Assembly: GCA_016931295.1 (NCBI GenBank)
Contig: JAFGEZ010000027.1
Coordinates: 1 to 48,126 of the forward strand
Direction of reading: 5' to 3'
Source: Candidatus Krumholzibacteriota bacterium
GTDB lineage: Bacteria > Krumholzibacteriota > Krumholzibacteriia > Krumholzibacteriales > Krumholzibacteriaceae
Length of the DNA: 48,126 bases
Below, piece after piece: positions 41,142 to 48,126 of the stretch. A program made the position numbers and the translations under genes. Numbering within the stretch: the stretch's first letter is position 1; the number at the start of each line of letters is the position of its first letter. The notes under the pieces are model-generated. The model had not been told where the DNA came from and ran no database searches. It saw only the letters and a program-made list of their open reading frames with translations.

Positions 41142-42251
41142 ATGAAACGATTGATTCTGATCCTCTGTGTCGCCGTCGCGACGATCGCCGCGCCGATCGC
41201 CGCCCACGCGGACGTGATCGTCAACGGCACGGTGCTCGCGACGCTCGGGGACGAGGCGGTGCCCGCACAAGACAGCCGCGAGATCCGCGTGGAGGTCCAT
41301 GCGGACGCAGACGCCGCGGGCGGGGGCGACGGGACCGACGTGAAGAAGCACATCGTCGTGATCGATCGCAAGGGCGCGTTCCTCGGCATCTACTTCGACG
41401 AGATCGACCGGAAGATCCGCCGCGAGCGCGATTACCCGAAACGCGACGGCGTGCTGGTGACCGGGATCATCGAGAACAGTCCCGCCGAGAAGGCGGGGAT
41501 CGAGAAGGGCGACATCGTTTACAGCTTCAACGGCGAGGAGGTCGAGGACGGCGGCCACCTCGTCAATCTGATCGCCGAGCGCGAACCGGGGGACGAAGTG
41601 CCGATCGTCTTCTACCGCGACGGCAAGAAGCACGAGATCGATCTCGAGCTGGGGAGACGGACGCAGACCGCCCGCACGTGGGACGAGGCCGACGTCGATC
41701 TGAAGATCGCCGAGCTGGCCCCGCACTTCGAGCGGATCGGCGGACGCTGCCGGGTGATGGTCGGCGGAGCGGGGCCCGGCATCGGCGTCAAGCTCCACGG
41801 ACTCGGGAAGGATCTGGCCGGCTATTTCGACGTCGACGGGGGCGCGCTCGTCCTCGACGTCGTCGAGGATTCCCCCGCGGAGAAGGCGGGGATCAAGGCC
41901 GGCGACGTGATCGTGATGATCGGGGACGACGAGATCGGGAATCCCGAGGACGTGATCGGGATCCTGTCCGACTTCGAGGCCGGCGACGATGTCGGTCTCA
42001 CCATCGTGAGGAAGGGCAGGAAGGAGAAGGTCACCGTCGAAATCGGCGAAAACGACGGGGACGTCTCCTGGGAATTCTTCGGTCACGGCGAGGACGGGAA
42101 GCGGGAACGCTTCATCTGGCGCGCTCCCCGCATCGAGAAGATCGAGATCCCCCACCTGGGCATCGAGCGCAAGGCGCTCGAGCAGGAACTCGAGGAGCTG
42201 AAGATGGAGATGGAGCGGCTCCAGAAGCGCCTCGAAAAGCTCGAGAAGTAG
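41142..42251 (+). CDS. Exported protein with two PDZ domains and C-terminal coiled coil
   Basis: A 369-residue protein with a signal peptide (residues 1-24, ending AAHAD). Two PDZ domains follow, with GVLVTGIIENSPAEKAGIEK and LVLDVVEDSPAEKAGIKAGD as their peptide-binding starts (about residues 105-170 and 232-300). The last ~40 residues are a highly charged heptad-repeat helix ending LQKRLEKLEK. There is no protease domain, so it is a binding or adaptor protein of the periplasm rather than an HtrA enzyme. The ATG at 41142 gives a proper signal peptide but has a weak ribosome site; GGGAGGTGGAGG lies 25 bases upstream. A strong terminator follows. Confidence 0.82.
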   Translation: MKRLILILCVAVATIAAPIAAHADVIVNGTVLATLGDEAVPAQDSREIRVEVHADADAAGGGDGTDVKKHIVVIDRKGAFLGIYFDEIDRKIRRERDYPKRDGVLVTGIIENSPAEKAGIEKGDIVYSFNGEEVEDGGHLVNLIAEREPGDEVPIVFYRDGKKHEIDLELGRRTQTARTWDEADVDLKIAELAPHFERIGGRCRVMVGGAGPGIGVKLHGLGKDLAGYFDVDGGALVLDVVEDSPAEKAGIKAGDVIVMIGDDEIGNPEDVIGILSDFEAGDDVGLTIVRKGRKEKVTVEIGENDGDVSWEFFGHGEDGKRERFIWRAPRIEKIEIPHLGIERKALEQELEELKMEMERLQKRLEKLEK

Positions 42252-42274
42252 GATCGGCGACGGATCGACGCACG

Positions 42275-42302
42275 GGGGGCCGGCTACGCCGGCCCCCTTT
42301 TT
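42275..42302 (+). terminator. Rho-independent terminator of the PDZ protein gene
   Basis: A perfect 10-bp stem (GGGGGCCGGC with GCCGGCCCCC) closed by a TAC triloop is followed directly by TTTTT. It lies 24 bases after the PDZ gene's stop and isolates it from the next promoter. Confidence 0.88.
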
Positions 42303-42331
42303 GTACGCCCGGCGCAACGCCCCTATTTTCT

Positions 42332-42360
42332 TTGACAGTAGTCGAAAAGTTGTCTATGTT
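42332..42360 (+). promoter_or_regulatory. Strong sigma70 promoter of the Yip1/EF-G-like genes
   Basis: TTGACA (42332-42337, perfect) and TATGTT (42355-42360, 4/6) are exactly 17 bases apart in an AT-rich patch directly after the terminator at 42275-42302. Transcription from near 42367 gives a 70-base leader to the ATG at 42437, which has GAAAGAGGGGG upstream. Confidence 0.75.
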
Positions 42361-42436
42361 AGTCTTTGTTCGATTTTTCCGGGTCTGTCCCGGTCCGCGG
42401 CCGAACCGGATAATCTTCTAGGAAAGAGGGGGCGGC

Positions 42437-43180
42437 ATGAACGAGACCACGGGCGCGAGCCCCGCCGGGATCCACGACGAACGTCCGGACGGGACGGTGA
42501 CGGGGGGATCCCTTCATTCGATCGTCGATATCTTCGTCGACCCGGGCAAGGTATTCCACCGCATCAGGGCCGGGGCGGGATGGTGGCAGCCCTACCTCTT
42601 CACGACGGTGATCGGCGTCGTGCTCGGATGGCTGTCGCTGCCGATCAACCGGCGGGTCATGGAGCTCAACGAGCGCGGGATTGCCCCCGAGCAGCTCGAC
42701 GCGATGCTCGAGAACATCGATCGTTTCGGCTGGCTCGGCCTCATCGCCGTGCCGATCGTCTACCTGCTCATTCTCGCCGTGATGGGCGGGATCGTCCACC
42801 TCGTCATCAGCATGATCTCCTCCGAGGCGGGATTCAAGCGGACGATGAGTCTGCTCGCCTGGTGCGGCCTGATCAGCATCCTCGGCCAGATCATCCGCGT
42901 GGCGATCATCCTCTCGCGCGGCGTCGAGACGATCGAATTCGCGGCCGACGCGAGGATATCGCTGAGTCTCGCCGCCTTCCTGCCGGAGGCCGGGGGATTC
43001 GGGCGCGCGCTGCTCGAGAGCATGGGCATCTTCGAGATATGGTACTATATTCTCCTCGCCCTCGGCGTCTCCCTGATCTTCAGGACGAGCCGCGTGAAGG
43101 CGCTCGTGCCCGTCGTCGTCACCTGGATCGTCAGCGTTCTCGCGCTGTGGCTCCAGTCGGCTTTCGGCGGCGGCATGTAA
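42437..43180 (+). CDS. Yip1-domain membrane protein
   Basis: A 247-residue integral membrane protein of the Yip1 superfamily. The first motif SLHSIVDIFVDPGKVFHRIRA is typical of bacterial members, followed by about five membrane helices (from residue ~55: LFTTVIGVVLGWLSL; IAVPIVYLLILAVMGGIVH; and three more). Function in bacteria is unknown. It is read from the promoter at 42332-42360 and is followed after 59 bases by the EF-G-like gene; a GC-rich 7-bp hairpin (43184-43200) lies between them. Confidence 0.82.
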   Translation: MNETTGASPAGIHDERPDGTVTGGSLHSIVDIFVDPGKVFHRIRAGAGWWQPYLFTTVIGVVLGWLSLPINRRVMELNERGIAPEQLDAMLENIDRFGWLGLIAVPIVYLLILAVMGGIVHLVISMISSEAGFKRTMSLLAWCGLISILGQIIRVAIILSRGVETIEFAADARISLSLAAFLPEAGGFGRALLESMGIFEIWYYILLALGVSLIFRTSRVKALVPVVVTWIVSVLALWLQSAFGGGM

Positions 43181-43239
43181 TCGCGGCGCCTCCGGCGCCG
43201 GGCGACGGTCAATTCGATCGAGGAACGCATCGGGAGGTC

Positions 43240-45318
43240 ATGTTGAAGAAGTACGGAATGGAAGACATCAGGAACACGGCGCTGGTCGGGCACCAGTCGA
43301 CCGGCAAGACGACGCTCGGCGAGGCGATCCTCTTCAATGCCGGCGTGACGAACCGCATGGGGCGGATCGAGGACGGGAACACGATGCTCGATTCCACCTC
43401 GGACGAGATCGAGCGCAAGATATCGATCAACGCCGCCGTCGCGGCCGTCGAACACCGCAAGACCAAGATCAACATGATCGACACGCCGGGGTACGAGGAT
43501 TTCATCGGCGACGTCGTGGCGAGCATGCGCGTCGTCGAGAGCGGCGTGATCGTGATGAGCGCCGACGCCGGCGTCGAGGTGGGGATCGAGAAGAACTGGG
43601 CCTACCTCGAGTCCCTCGGCCTTCCCCGGATCGTCGTCGTCAACAAGATGGACAAGGAGCACGCCGATTTCGACAAGTGTCTCGCCGAAGTCAGGCAGAA
43701 GCTCGGCACGAAGGTCATGCCGCTCCTGCTGCCGATCGGCAGCGGCGAGTCCTTCAAGGGCGTCGTCGACATCCTCAAGAAGAAGGCCTTCGTCTACTCC
43801 GGCGGCGCCTTCACCGAGGAGGAAGTGCCCGCCGATCTCGCGGGTCGCGTCGACGAGCTGCGGACCGACCTCATGGATTTCGCGGCCGAGAGCGACGATT
43901 CCCTGCTCGAGAAGTTCCTCGAGGGGGGTGAGCTCGACGACAGGGAGCTGATCGGCGGGCTCTCCGCCGGCTGCCTCGCCGGCACCCTCGTGCCGATGGC
44001 GGGCGTCTCGGCGATCGAGAACATCGGCGTCTCGCAGCTGATGGATTTCGTCGTCGATCTGATGCCCTCGCCGGCGCAGCGCCCGAAGATCGCCGTCACC
44101 ACCGACGGCGGCGGAAAAGAGACCATCGACGCGACGCCCGACGGTTCGGCCGTGGCGTTCGTCTTCAAGACCCTCTCGGAGAAGCATCTCGGGGATCTCA
44201 CCTTCCTGCGGGTCTTCGCCGGCGAGGTGAAGACGGGCGACGACCTCTACGACGCCAACATCGAGAACGCAGAGCGGATCGGCCAGCTGTACGTCATCCA
44301 GGGCAAGAGCCGCGTCGACATCGATTCGATTCCCGCCGGCGACATCGGCGCCGCGGTGAAGCTCAAGTCCTCGAAGGTCAACCACACGCTCTGCGTGAAG
44401 GCGCATCCGGTGATCGTGAAGAAGATCGATTTCCCCGAGCCGACGTTCTTCACGGCGATCGAGGCGAAGGAGAAGGGCGACATGGAGAAGATCGGGTCGG
44501 GGCTGCACCGGCTCGCCGAGGACGATCCCTCCTTCACCGTGACGGTCGATCCCGAGATCAAGCAGACGATCCTCGCCGGCCAGGGAGAGCTCCAGATCGA
44601 GGTCATCCTCGCCCGGTTGAAACGCATGAACCAGGTCGACGCGGAGATGGCCGCCCCGCGGATCCCCTACCGGGAGACGATAACGGCGACCTCAGAGGCC
44701 CAGGGAAAGCACAAGAAGCAGACCGGCGGGCGCGGCCAGTACGGCGACGTCTGGCTGCGGCTCGAGCCCCTGCCCCGCGGCGGCGGTTTCGAGTTCGTCG
44801 ACGCGATCGTCGGCGGCGTGATCCCCGGCAAGTTCATCCCCGCGGTGGAGAAGGGCGTGCGCGAGGCGATGGCCACCGGCGTCGTCGCCGGCTACGTCTT
44901 CCAGGACGTCAAGGTAACGGCCTTCGACGGGTCCTTCCACACGGTCGATTCCTCCGACCAGGCCTTCAAGACCGCCGGCTCCAAGGGTTTCAGGCTCGCC
45001 GTCAAGGAGGCGAAGCCGGTCATCCTCGAGCCGATCTACGAGGTGACCGTCACCGCCCCGCCCGAATACATGGGCGACGTGATGGGCGATCTCTCCATGC
45101 GGCGGGGCAAGATCCACGGCACGGAGCAGGAGGGCGGTCTCCAGAAGATCAAGGCGCACGTTCCCCTGGCGGAACTGCACCGCTATTCGACGATCCTGCG
45201 GTCGATGACGCAGGGGCGCGCGACGCACCATCGCGAATTCTCCCATTACGAGGTCCTGCCGCACGAGAACGCGCAGAAACTGATTGCCGAGGCCGAAGCG
45301 GCCCGGGAAGACAGCTGA
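43240..45318 (+). CDS. Elongation factor G-like translational GTPase
   Basis: A 692-residue GTPase with the full EF-G domain set. The P-loop is GHQSTGKTTL (about residues 17-26), switch II reads DTPGYEDF, and the guanine motif is NKMD. Domain IV has the GGRGQYGDVWLRLEP region. The Tyr after DTPG, where canonical EF-G has His, marks the EF-G-like (EF-G-II related) branch, so this is probably not the main elongation factor. No ribosomal protein genes are adjacent. ATG 43240 is only two bases after GGGAGG; TTG 43243 would have better spacing, so the start is uncertain by one codon. Confidence 0.88.
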   Translation: MLKKYGMEDIRNTALVGHQSTGKTTLGEAILFNAGVTNRMGRIEDGNTMLDSTSDEIERKISINAAVAAVEHRKTKINMIDTPGYEDFIGDVVASMRVVESGVIVMSADAGVEVGIEKNWAYLESLGLPRIVVVNKMDKEHADFDKCLAEVRQKLGTKVMPLLLPIGSGESFKGVVDILKKKAFVYSGGAFTEEEVPADLAGRVDELRTDLMDFAAESDDSLLEKFLEGGELDDRELIGGLSAGCLAGTLVPMAGVSAIENIGVSQLMDFVVDLMPSPAQRPKIAVTTDGGGKETIDATPDGSAVAFVFKTLSEKHLGDLTFLRVFAGEVKTGDDLYDANIENAERIGQLYVIQGKSRVDIDSIPAGDIGAAVKLKSSKVNHTLCVKAHPVIVKKIDFPEPTFFTAIEAKEKGDMEKIGSGLHRLAEDDPSFTVTVDPEIKQTILAGQGELQIEVILARLKRMNQVDAEMAAPRIPYRETITATSEAQGKHKKQTGGRGQYGDVWLRLEPLPRGGGFEFVDAIVGGVIPGKFIPAVEKGVREAMATGVVAGYVFQDVKVTAFDGSFHTVDSSDQAFKTAGSKGFRLAVKEAKPVILEPIYEVTVTAPPEYMGDVMGDLSMRRGKIHGTEQEGGLQKIKAHVPLAELHRYSTILRSMTQGRATHHREFSHYEVLPHENAQKLIAEAEAAREDS

Positions 45319-45340
45319 CGGGTCCCACAGGGAGGAAGCC

Positions 45341-46096
45341 GTGTCCGGACATTCCAAGTGGAGCACGATCAAGCGGAAGAAGGAGAAGGTCGACCAGCAG
45401 CGCGGAAAGATCTTCACCAAGCTCATCAAGGAGATCACCGTCATCGCCCGCGAGGGCGGCGGCGATCTCGAGGGGAATCCGCGGTTGCGCACCGCCGTGC
45501 AGAACGCGCGCGACGCGAACATGCCCGCGTCGAACATCGAGAAGGCGATCAAGCGGGGCACTGGCGAGCTTCCCGGCGTCACCTACGAAGAATGCACGTT
45601 CGAGGGCTATGCCCCCGGGGGCGTCGCCGTCCTCGTGGAGTCGCTCACCGACAACCGCAACCGGACGAGCGCCGAGGTGCGCCATCTCTTCTCCAAGCAC
45701 GGCGGCCATCTCGGCGAGCCGAACTCCGTCTCGTACCTCTTCGAGAGCAAGGGAGTGCTCGTCATCGACGCGGGGAACGTCGACGAGGACACGATCATAG
45801 AGATCGCCCTCGAGAACGGCGCCGACGACGTGCGGAGCGATGACGGCGCCTTCGAGGTCGTCTGCGCCCCCGAGAGCTTCTCGGCGGTGCGCGAGGGCTT
45901 CGCCAGGGCGAAGATCGCCCCGCAACTCGCCGAGGTCTCCCTCTATCCGAAGACGACGATCGAACTCGACCGCGATCATGCGCTGCGCGTCCTGAAGCTC
46001 GTCGGCGCACTCGAGGACAACGACGACGTCCAGCGCGTGAGCGCGAACTTCGATATCCCCGGCGAGCTGCTCGCCGAGATCGAGGAGGAGATCTGA
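45341..46096 (+). CDS. yebC: YebC/PmpR-family protein
   Basis: A 251-residue member of the YebC family. The N-terminus SGHSKWSTIKRKKEKVDQQR, the NMPASNIEKAIKRGTGEL helix and the YEGYAPGG-type FEGYAPGGVAVLVE loop are diagnostic. YebC proteins act as transcription regulators and, in some bacteria, help ribosomes through proline-rich stretches. GTG at 45341 is the start with GGGAGGAAG upstream. It is followed by ruvC, the usual yebC-ruvC-ruvA-ruvB order. Its final codons GAGGAGGAGATC supply the ribosome-binding site for ruvC. Confidence 0.93.
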   Translation: MSGHSKWSTIKRKKEKVDQQRGKIFTKLIKEITVIAREGGGDLEGNPRLRTAVQNARDANMPASNIEKAIKRGTGELPGVTYEECTFEGYAPGGVAVLVESLTDNRNRTSAEVRHLFSKHGGHLGEPNSVSYLFESKGVLVIDAGNVDEDTIIEIALENGADDVRSDDGAFEVVCAPESFSAVREGFARAKIAPQLAEVSLYPKTTIELDRDHALRVLKLVGALEDNDDVQRVSANFDIPGELLAEIEEEI

Positions 46097-46620
46097 CCAC
46101 GGGACGACCGAGGGAAACGAACGGCGGCTCGCTCACGCTGGGCATCGACCCGGGAAGCCGTATCACCGGCTGGGGACTCGTCGAGAAGCGGGAAAGCGGG
46201 ATCGCCTGGGTCGACTCCGGGGTCATCCGGGCGGGGACGGGCGGTTCGCGCGCCGAACGCCTGATGCGACTCAAGAAGGGCGTCGACGAGGTGATCGAGC
46301 GGCGGCGTCCCTCCTCGGTGGCCATCGAGCAGATCTTCATGGCGAAGAATCCCCGGAGCATCATGGTCCTCGGCGAGGCCCGGGGGGTCCTCATGCTCGC
46401 CGCCGCCGAGGCGTCGCTCCCCGTGCACGAGTATGCCCCGCGAGAGGTGAAGATGAGCGTCGTCGGCACGGGAAGCGCCCGCAAGGGACAGGTGGCCGCG
46501 ATGATCTGCGCCTTGATCGGGATGAAACGCGAGGCGGCCACCGAGGACGAGACCGACGCCCTCGCCGTCGCCTTCTGCCATCTGCTCCGCGTGTCGAGCC
46601 CCGCGGGGAGGCTGGCATGA
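46093..46620 (+). CDS. ruvC: Holliday junction resolvase RuvC, apparent CTG start
   Basis: RuvC nicks Holliday junctions in complex with RuvAB. Catalytic acidic residues are visible: GIDPGS (first Asp), AIEQIFMAKNP (Glu) and the EDETDALAVA pair of Asp. The frame has no ATG, GTG or TTG between the TGA at 45841 and the ATG at 46264, and starting at 46264 would delete the catalytic Asp in GIDPGS. CTG at 46093 lies four bases after AGGAGG and overlaps the yebC stop (CTGA), giving 175 residues, the normal size. CTG at 46138 gives a tight MGIDPGS start but lacks a ribosome site. The stop overlaps ruvA. Confidence 0.8.
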   Translation: MTTGRPRETNGGSLTLGIDPGSRITGWGLVEKRESGIAWVDSGVIRAGTGGSRAERLMRLKKGVDEVIERRRPSSVAIEQIFMAKNPRSIMVLGEARGVLMLAAAEASLPVHEYAPREVKMSVVGTGSARKGQVAAMICALIGMKREAATEDETDALAVAFCHLLRVSSPAGRLA

Positions 46621-47222
46621 TCGCGTCGATCCGGGGCGTGCTCGCCGCGCGCGGCGAGGGGACGGCGACCGTCGAGGTCGGCGGCCTCGGCATCGAGGTC
46701 AACGTGCCGGCGCGCACGCTCGAACAGCTGGGCCAGACGGGGGAAACGGTTTATTTCTTTACGCACCTGCACGTCCGGGAGGACGCGCTGACCGTCTTCG
46801 GGTTCGCCGACGACGGGGACCGGCGGATGTTCGAGGCCCTGATCGGCGTGAGCGGCGTCGGCCCGCGCGTGGCGCTCGCCGTCCTCTCGGGGATGGCCGC
46901 GCCCGAACTGGCGCGGCTGATCGCCGCCGGGCAGGCCGGCGAACTCACCGCCTTCCCCGGGATCGGGAAGAAGACGGCCGAGCGGATCGTGCTCGAGCTC
47001 CGCGATCGCATCGACCCGGCGGGGTTCGGCGAGGCCGGGAAGCCGGTTTCGGCGCGGACCCTCGTCGACGAGGCGGTCGCCGCGCTCGTGGGGCTCGGTC
47101 TCGCGAAGGGCGCCGCGGAGGCGGCGGTCGAGCAACTCGACCTCTCCGGATCGGCGGGGGATAGCCGGGTCGAGGACGTCGTGCGCATGGCCCTGAAGGG
47201 CGCGGTTTCGCAGGAAAGATGA
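46617..47222 (+). CDS. ruvA: Holliday junction branch-migration protein RuvA
   Basis: A 201-residue RuvA. The N-terminal OB-fold starts [10 protein letters not shown]; the helix-hairpin-helix pair is [16 protein letters not shown] and [19 protein letters not shown]; the C-terminal RuvB-contacting helices follow ([18 protein letters not shown]). RuvA tetramers bind the junction and load RuvB. Length is standard. The start overlaps the ruvC stop (ATGA), and ruvB starts one base after its stop, so ruvCAB are translationally coupled. Confidence 0.95.
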   Translation: MIASIRGVLAARGEGTATVEVGGLGIEVNVPARTLEQLGQTGETVYFFTHLHVREDALTVFGFADDGDRRMFEALIGVSGVGPRVALAVLSGMAAPELARLIAAGQAGELTAFPGIGKKTAERIVLELRDRIDPAGFGEAGKPVSARTLVDEAVAALVGLGLAKGAAEAAVEQLDLSGSAGDSRVEDVVRMALKGAVSQER

Positions 47223-47223
47223 G

Positions 47224-48126
47224 ATGTCGGACAAACTGATAACCGATCCCGCCATGACGCCCGACGAGGCGCAGTCGGAGTCGCGGCTCCGGCCGCGGAC
47301 GCTCTCCGAGTTCGTCGGCCAGGAGAAGACGAAGGCGAATCTCTCCGTCTTCATCGAGGCGGCGCGGCGGCGGAAGGAACCGCTCGACCACGTCCTCCTC
47401 TACGGCCCCCCGGGGCTCGGGAAGACGACGCTCGCCAACATCATCGCCCGCGAACTGGGCGTCAACATCCGCACCTCCTCGGGGCCCGTCTTCCAGAACC
47501 CGGCCGAGCTTCTCGGGATACTCACGCAGATCGAGGGGCGCGACGTCGTCTTCATCGACGAGATACACCGTCTCAACCGCGTCGTCGAGGAGCATCTCTA
47601 CCCCGCGATGGAGGAGTTCCGCTGCGAGCTGATCGTCGACAAGGGGCCGCACGCGCGGCACTATTCCCTCACGGTCGAGCCCTTCACGCTCGTCGGGGCG
47701 ACCACGCGGGCGGGGATGATCACGCCCCCCCTGCGGAGCCGTTTCGGCGTATCGATCCGTCTCGACTTCTACACCCCGGGGGATCTCCTCACGATCGTGC
47801 GCCGGAGCGCCGGGCTCCTCGGCATCGAGATCGACGAGGAAGGAGCCGCGGAGATCGCCGCCCGCTCGCGGGGGACGCCGCGGATCGCGAACCGGCTGCT
47901 CCGCCGCGTCCGCGATTTCGCCGAGATCGAGGGCAGGGGCGTCATCGACCGCGCGATGGCCGACTTCGCGCTGGACCGGCTCGAGGTGGACGCGCGCGGC
48001 CTCAACGACATGGATCGGCGCATCCTGCGGACGATCGTCGAGAAGTTCGCGGGCGGGCCGGTCGGCATCAATTCGCTCGCCGTCGCCGTCTCGGAGGAGG
48101 GGGAGACGATCGAGGACGTCTACGAG
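47224..48126 (+). CDS. ruvB: Holliday junction helicase RuvB, 5' part
   Basis: The first 301 codons of RuvB, the AAA+ motor of branch migration, running off the right edge. It begins [19 protein letters not shown] and [13 protein letters not shown]. Walker A is GPPGLGKTT, Walker B is FIDEIHRL, the sensor/arginine region is [18 protein letters not shown], and the winged-helix domain starts near the edge ([16 protein letters not shown]). Only the last ~35-40 residues of the protein are missing. No ribosome site is needed beyond the coupled stop of ruvA, though GGAAAGATG precedes the ATG. Confidence 0.95.
   Translation, partial: MSDKLITDPAMTPDEAQSESRLRPRTLSEFVGQEKTKANLSVFIEAARRRKEPLDHVLLYGPPGLGKTTLANIIARELGVNIRTSSGPVFQNPAELLGILTQIEGRDVVFIDEIHRLNRVVEEHLYPAMEEFRCELIVDKGPHARHYSLTVEPFTLVGATTRAGMITPPLRSRFGVSIRLDFYTPGDLLTIVRRSAGLLGIEIDEEGAAEIAARSRGTPRIANRLLRRVRDFAEIEGRGVIDRAMADFALDRLEVDARGLNDMDRRILRTIVEKFAGGPVGINSLAVAVSEEGETIEDVYE

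Noticed and set aside
43184-43200. 7-bp GC hairpin with TCC loop between the Yip1 and EF-G-like genes
   Set aside because: No T-tract follows, so it is not an intrinsic terminator. A role in mRNA stability cannot be judged.
43240-45318. Tyr in switch II (DTPGY) of the EF-G-like protein as a loss-of-function change
   Set aside because: The EF-G-like branch commonly has DTPGY, so this is a family feature rather than damage.

Overview
The window is a GC-rich, densely packed bacterial chromosome segment with about 42 protein-coding genes. I saw no tRNA or rRNA gene, CRISPR array, insertion sequence or phage gene. The cell type is Gram-negative-like: there is an OmpA-family protein with thrombospondin type-3 repeats, several exported proteins, a Wzz-type chain-length protein and surface-polysaccharide genes. 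Two secreted proteins end in the NPFNP-type C-terminal domain (FlgD-like / sorting domain) common in the FCB group and in GC-rich uncultured phyla such as Krumholzibacteriota or Eisenbacteria. That placement is inferred from protein style only.

Layout. 1-2238 (minus): the first 178 codons of an NRPS condensation domain, behind a DUF2723 membrane protein. 2414-6325 (plus): membrane S41 peptidase with TPRs, exported metallo-beta-lactamase-fold protein and DUF389 membrane protein. 6446-11757: a locus of somewhat lower GC with a minus-strand acyltransferase, a large FG-GAP/VCBS secreted protein, a cupin, and a minus-strand secreted beta-propeller-like gene broken by two in-frame TGA codons. 11942-18176 (plus): a surface-glycan set (GT4, polysaccharide pyruvyl transferase, FrhB-like iron-sulfur protein, polysaccharide deacetylase, CapK/PaaK-like adenylate-forming enzyme), mostly joined by start-stop overlaps. 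18227-20528: CGGC and SIMPL proteins, then convergent OmpA/TSP3 with its own promoter and terminator. 20750-29730 (plus): accessory genes including a GIY-YIG nuclease next to a DNA methyltransferase, two GNATs, a LOG-like protein, a hybrid histidine kinase, an exported SagB-type nitroreductase and an RDD-alkaline phosphatase fusion. 29771-32426: D-amino acid aminotransferase (minus), then tyrS and an AhpD-like protein (plus). 32512-41036 (plus): envelope genes including Wzz, an M61-like peptidase, a beta-propeller protein, GT2 and GT4. 41142-48126 (plus): PDZ protein, Yip1 protein, EF-G-like GTPase, then yebC-ruvC-ruvA-ruvB.

How the genes work together. Two glycan modules (11942-18176 and 33548-41036) supply glycosyl transfer, pyruvylation, deacetylation and chain-length control and probably build and decorate surface polysaccharide. 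The right end is conserved housekeeping (Holliday-junction processing, translation). The middle is accessory.

Most unusual points: the RDD-alkaline phosphatase fusion; a near-consensus promoter followed about 100 nt later by a branched hairpin and T-tract in front of the GT2 gene (small RNA or attenuator); the gene with two in-frame TGAs; a ruvC with no ATG, GTG or TTG start; an apparently leaderless acyltransferase mRNA; and the adjacent GIY-YIG and methyltransferase genes.
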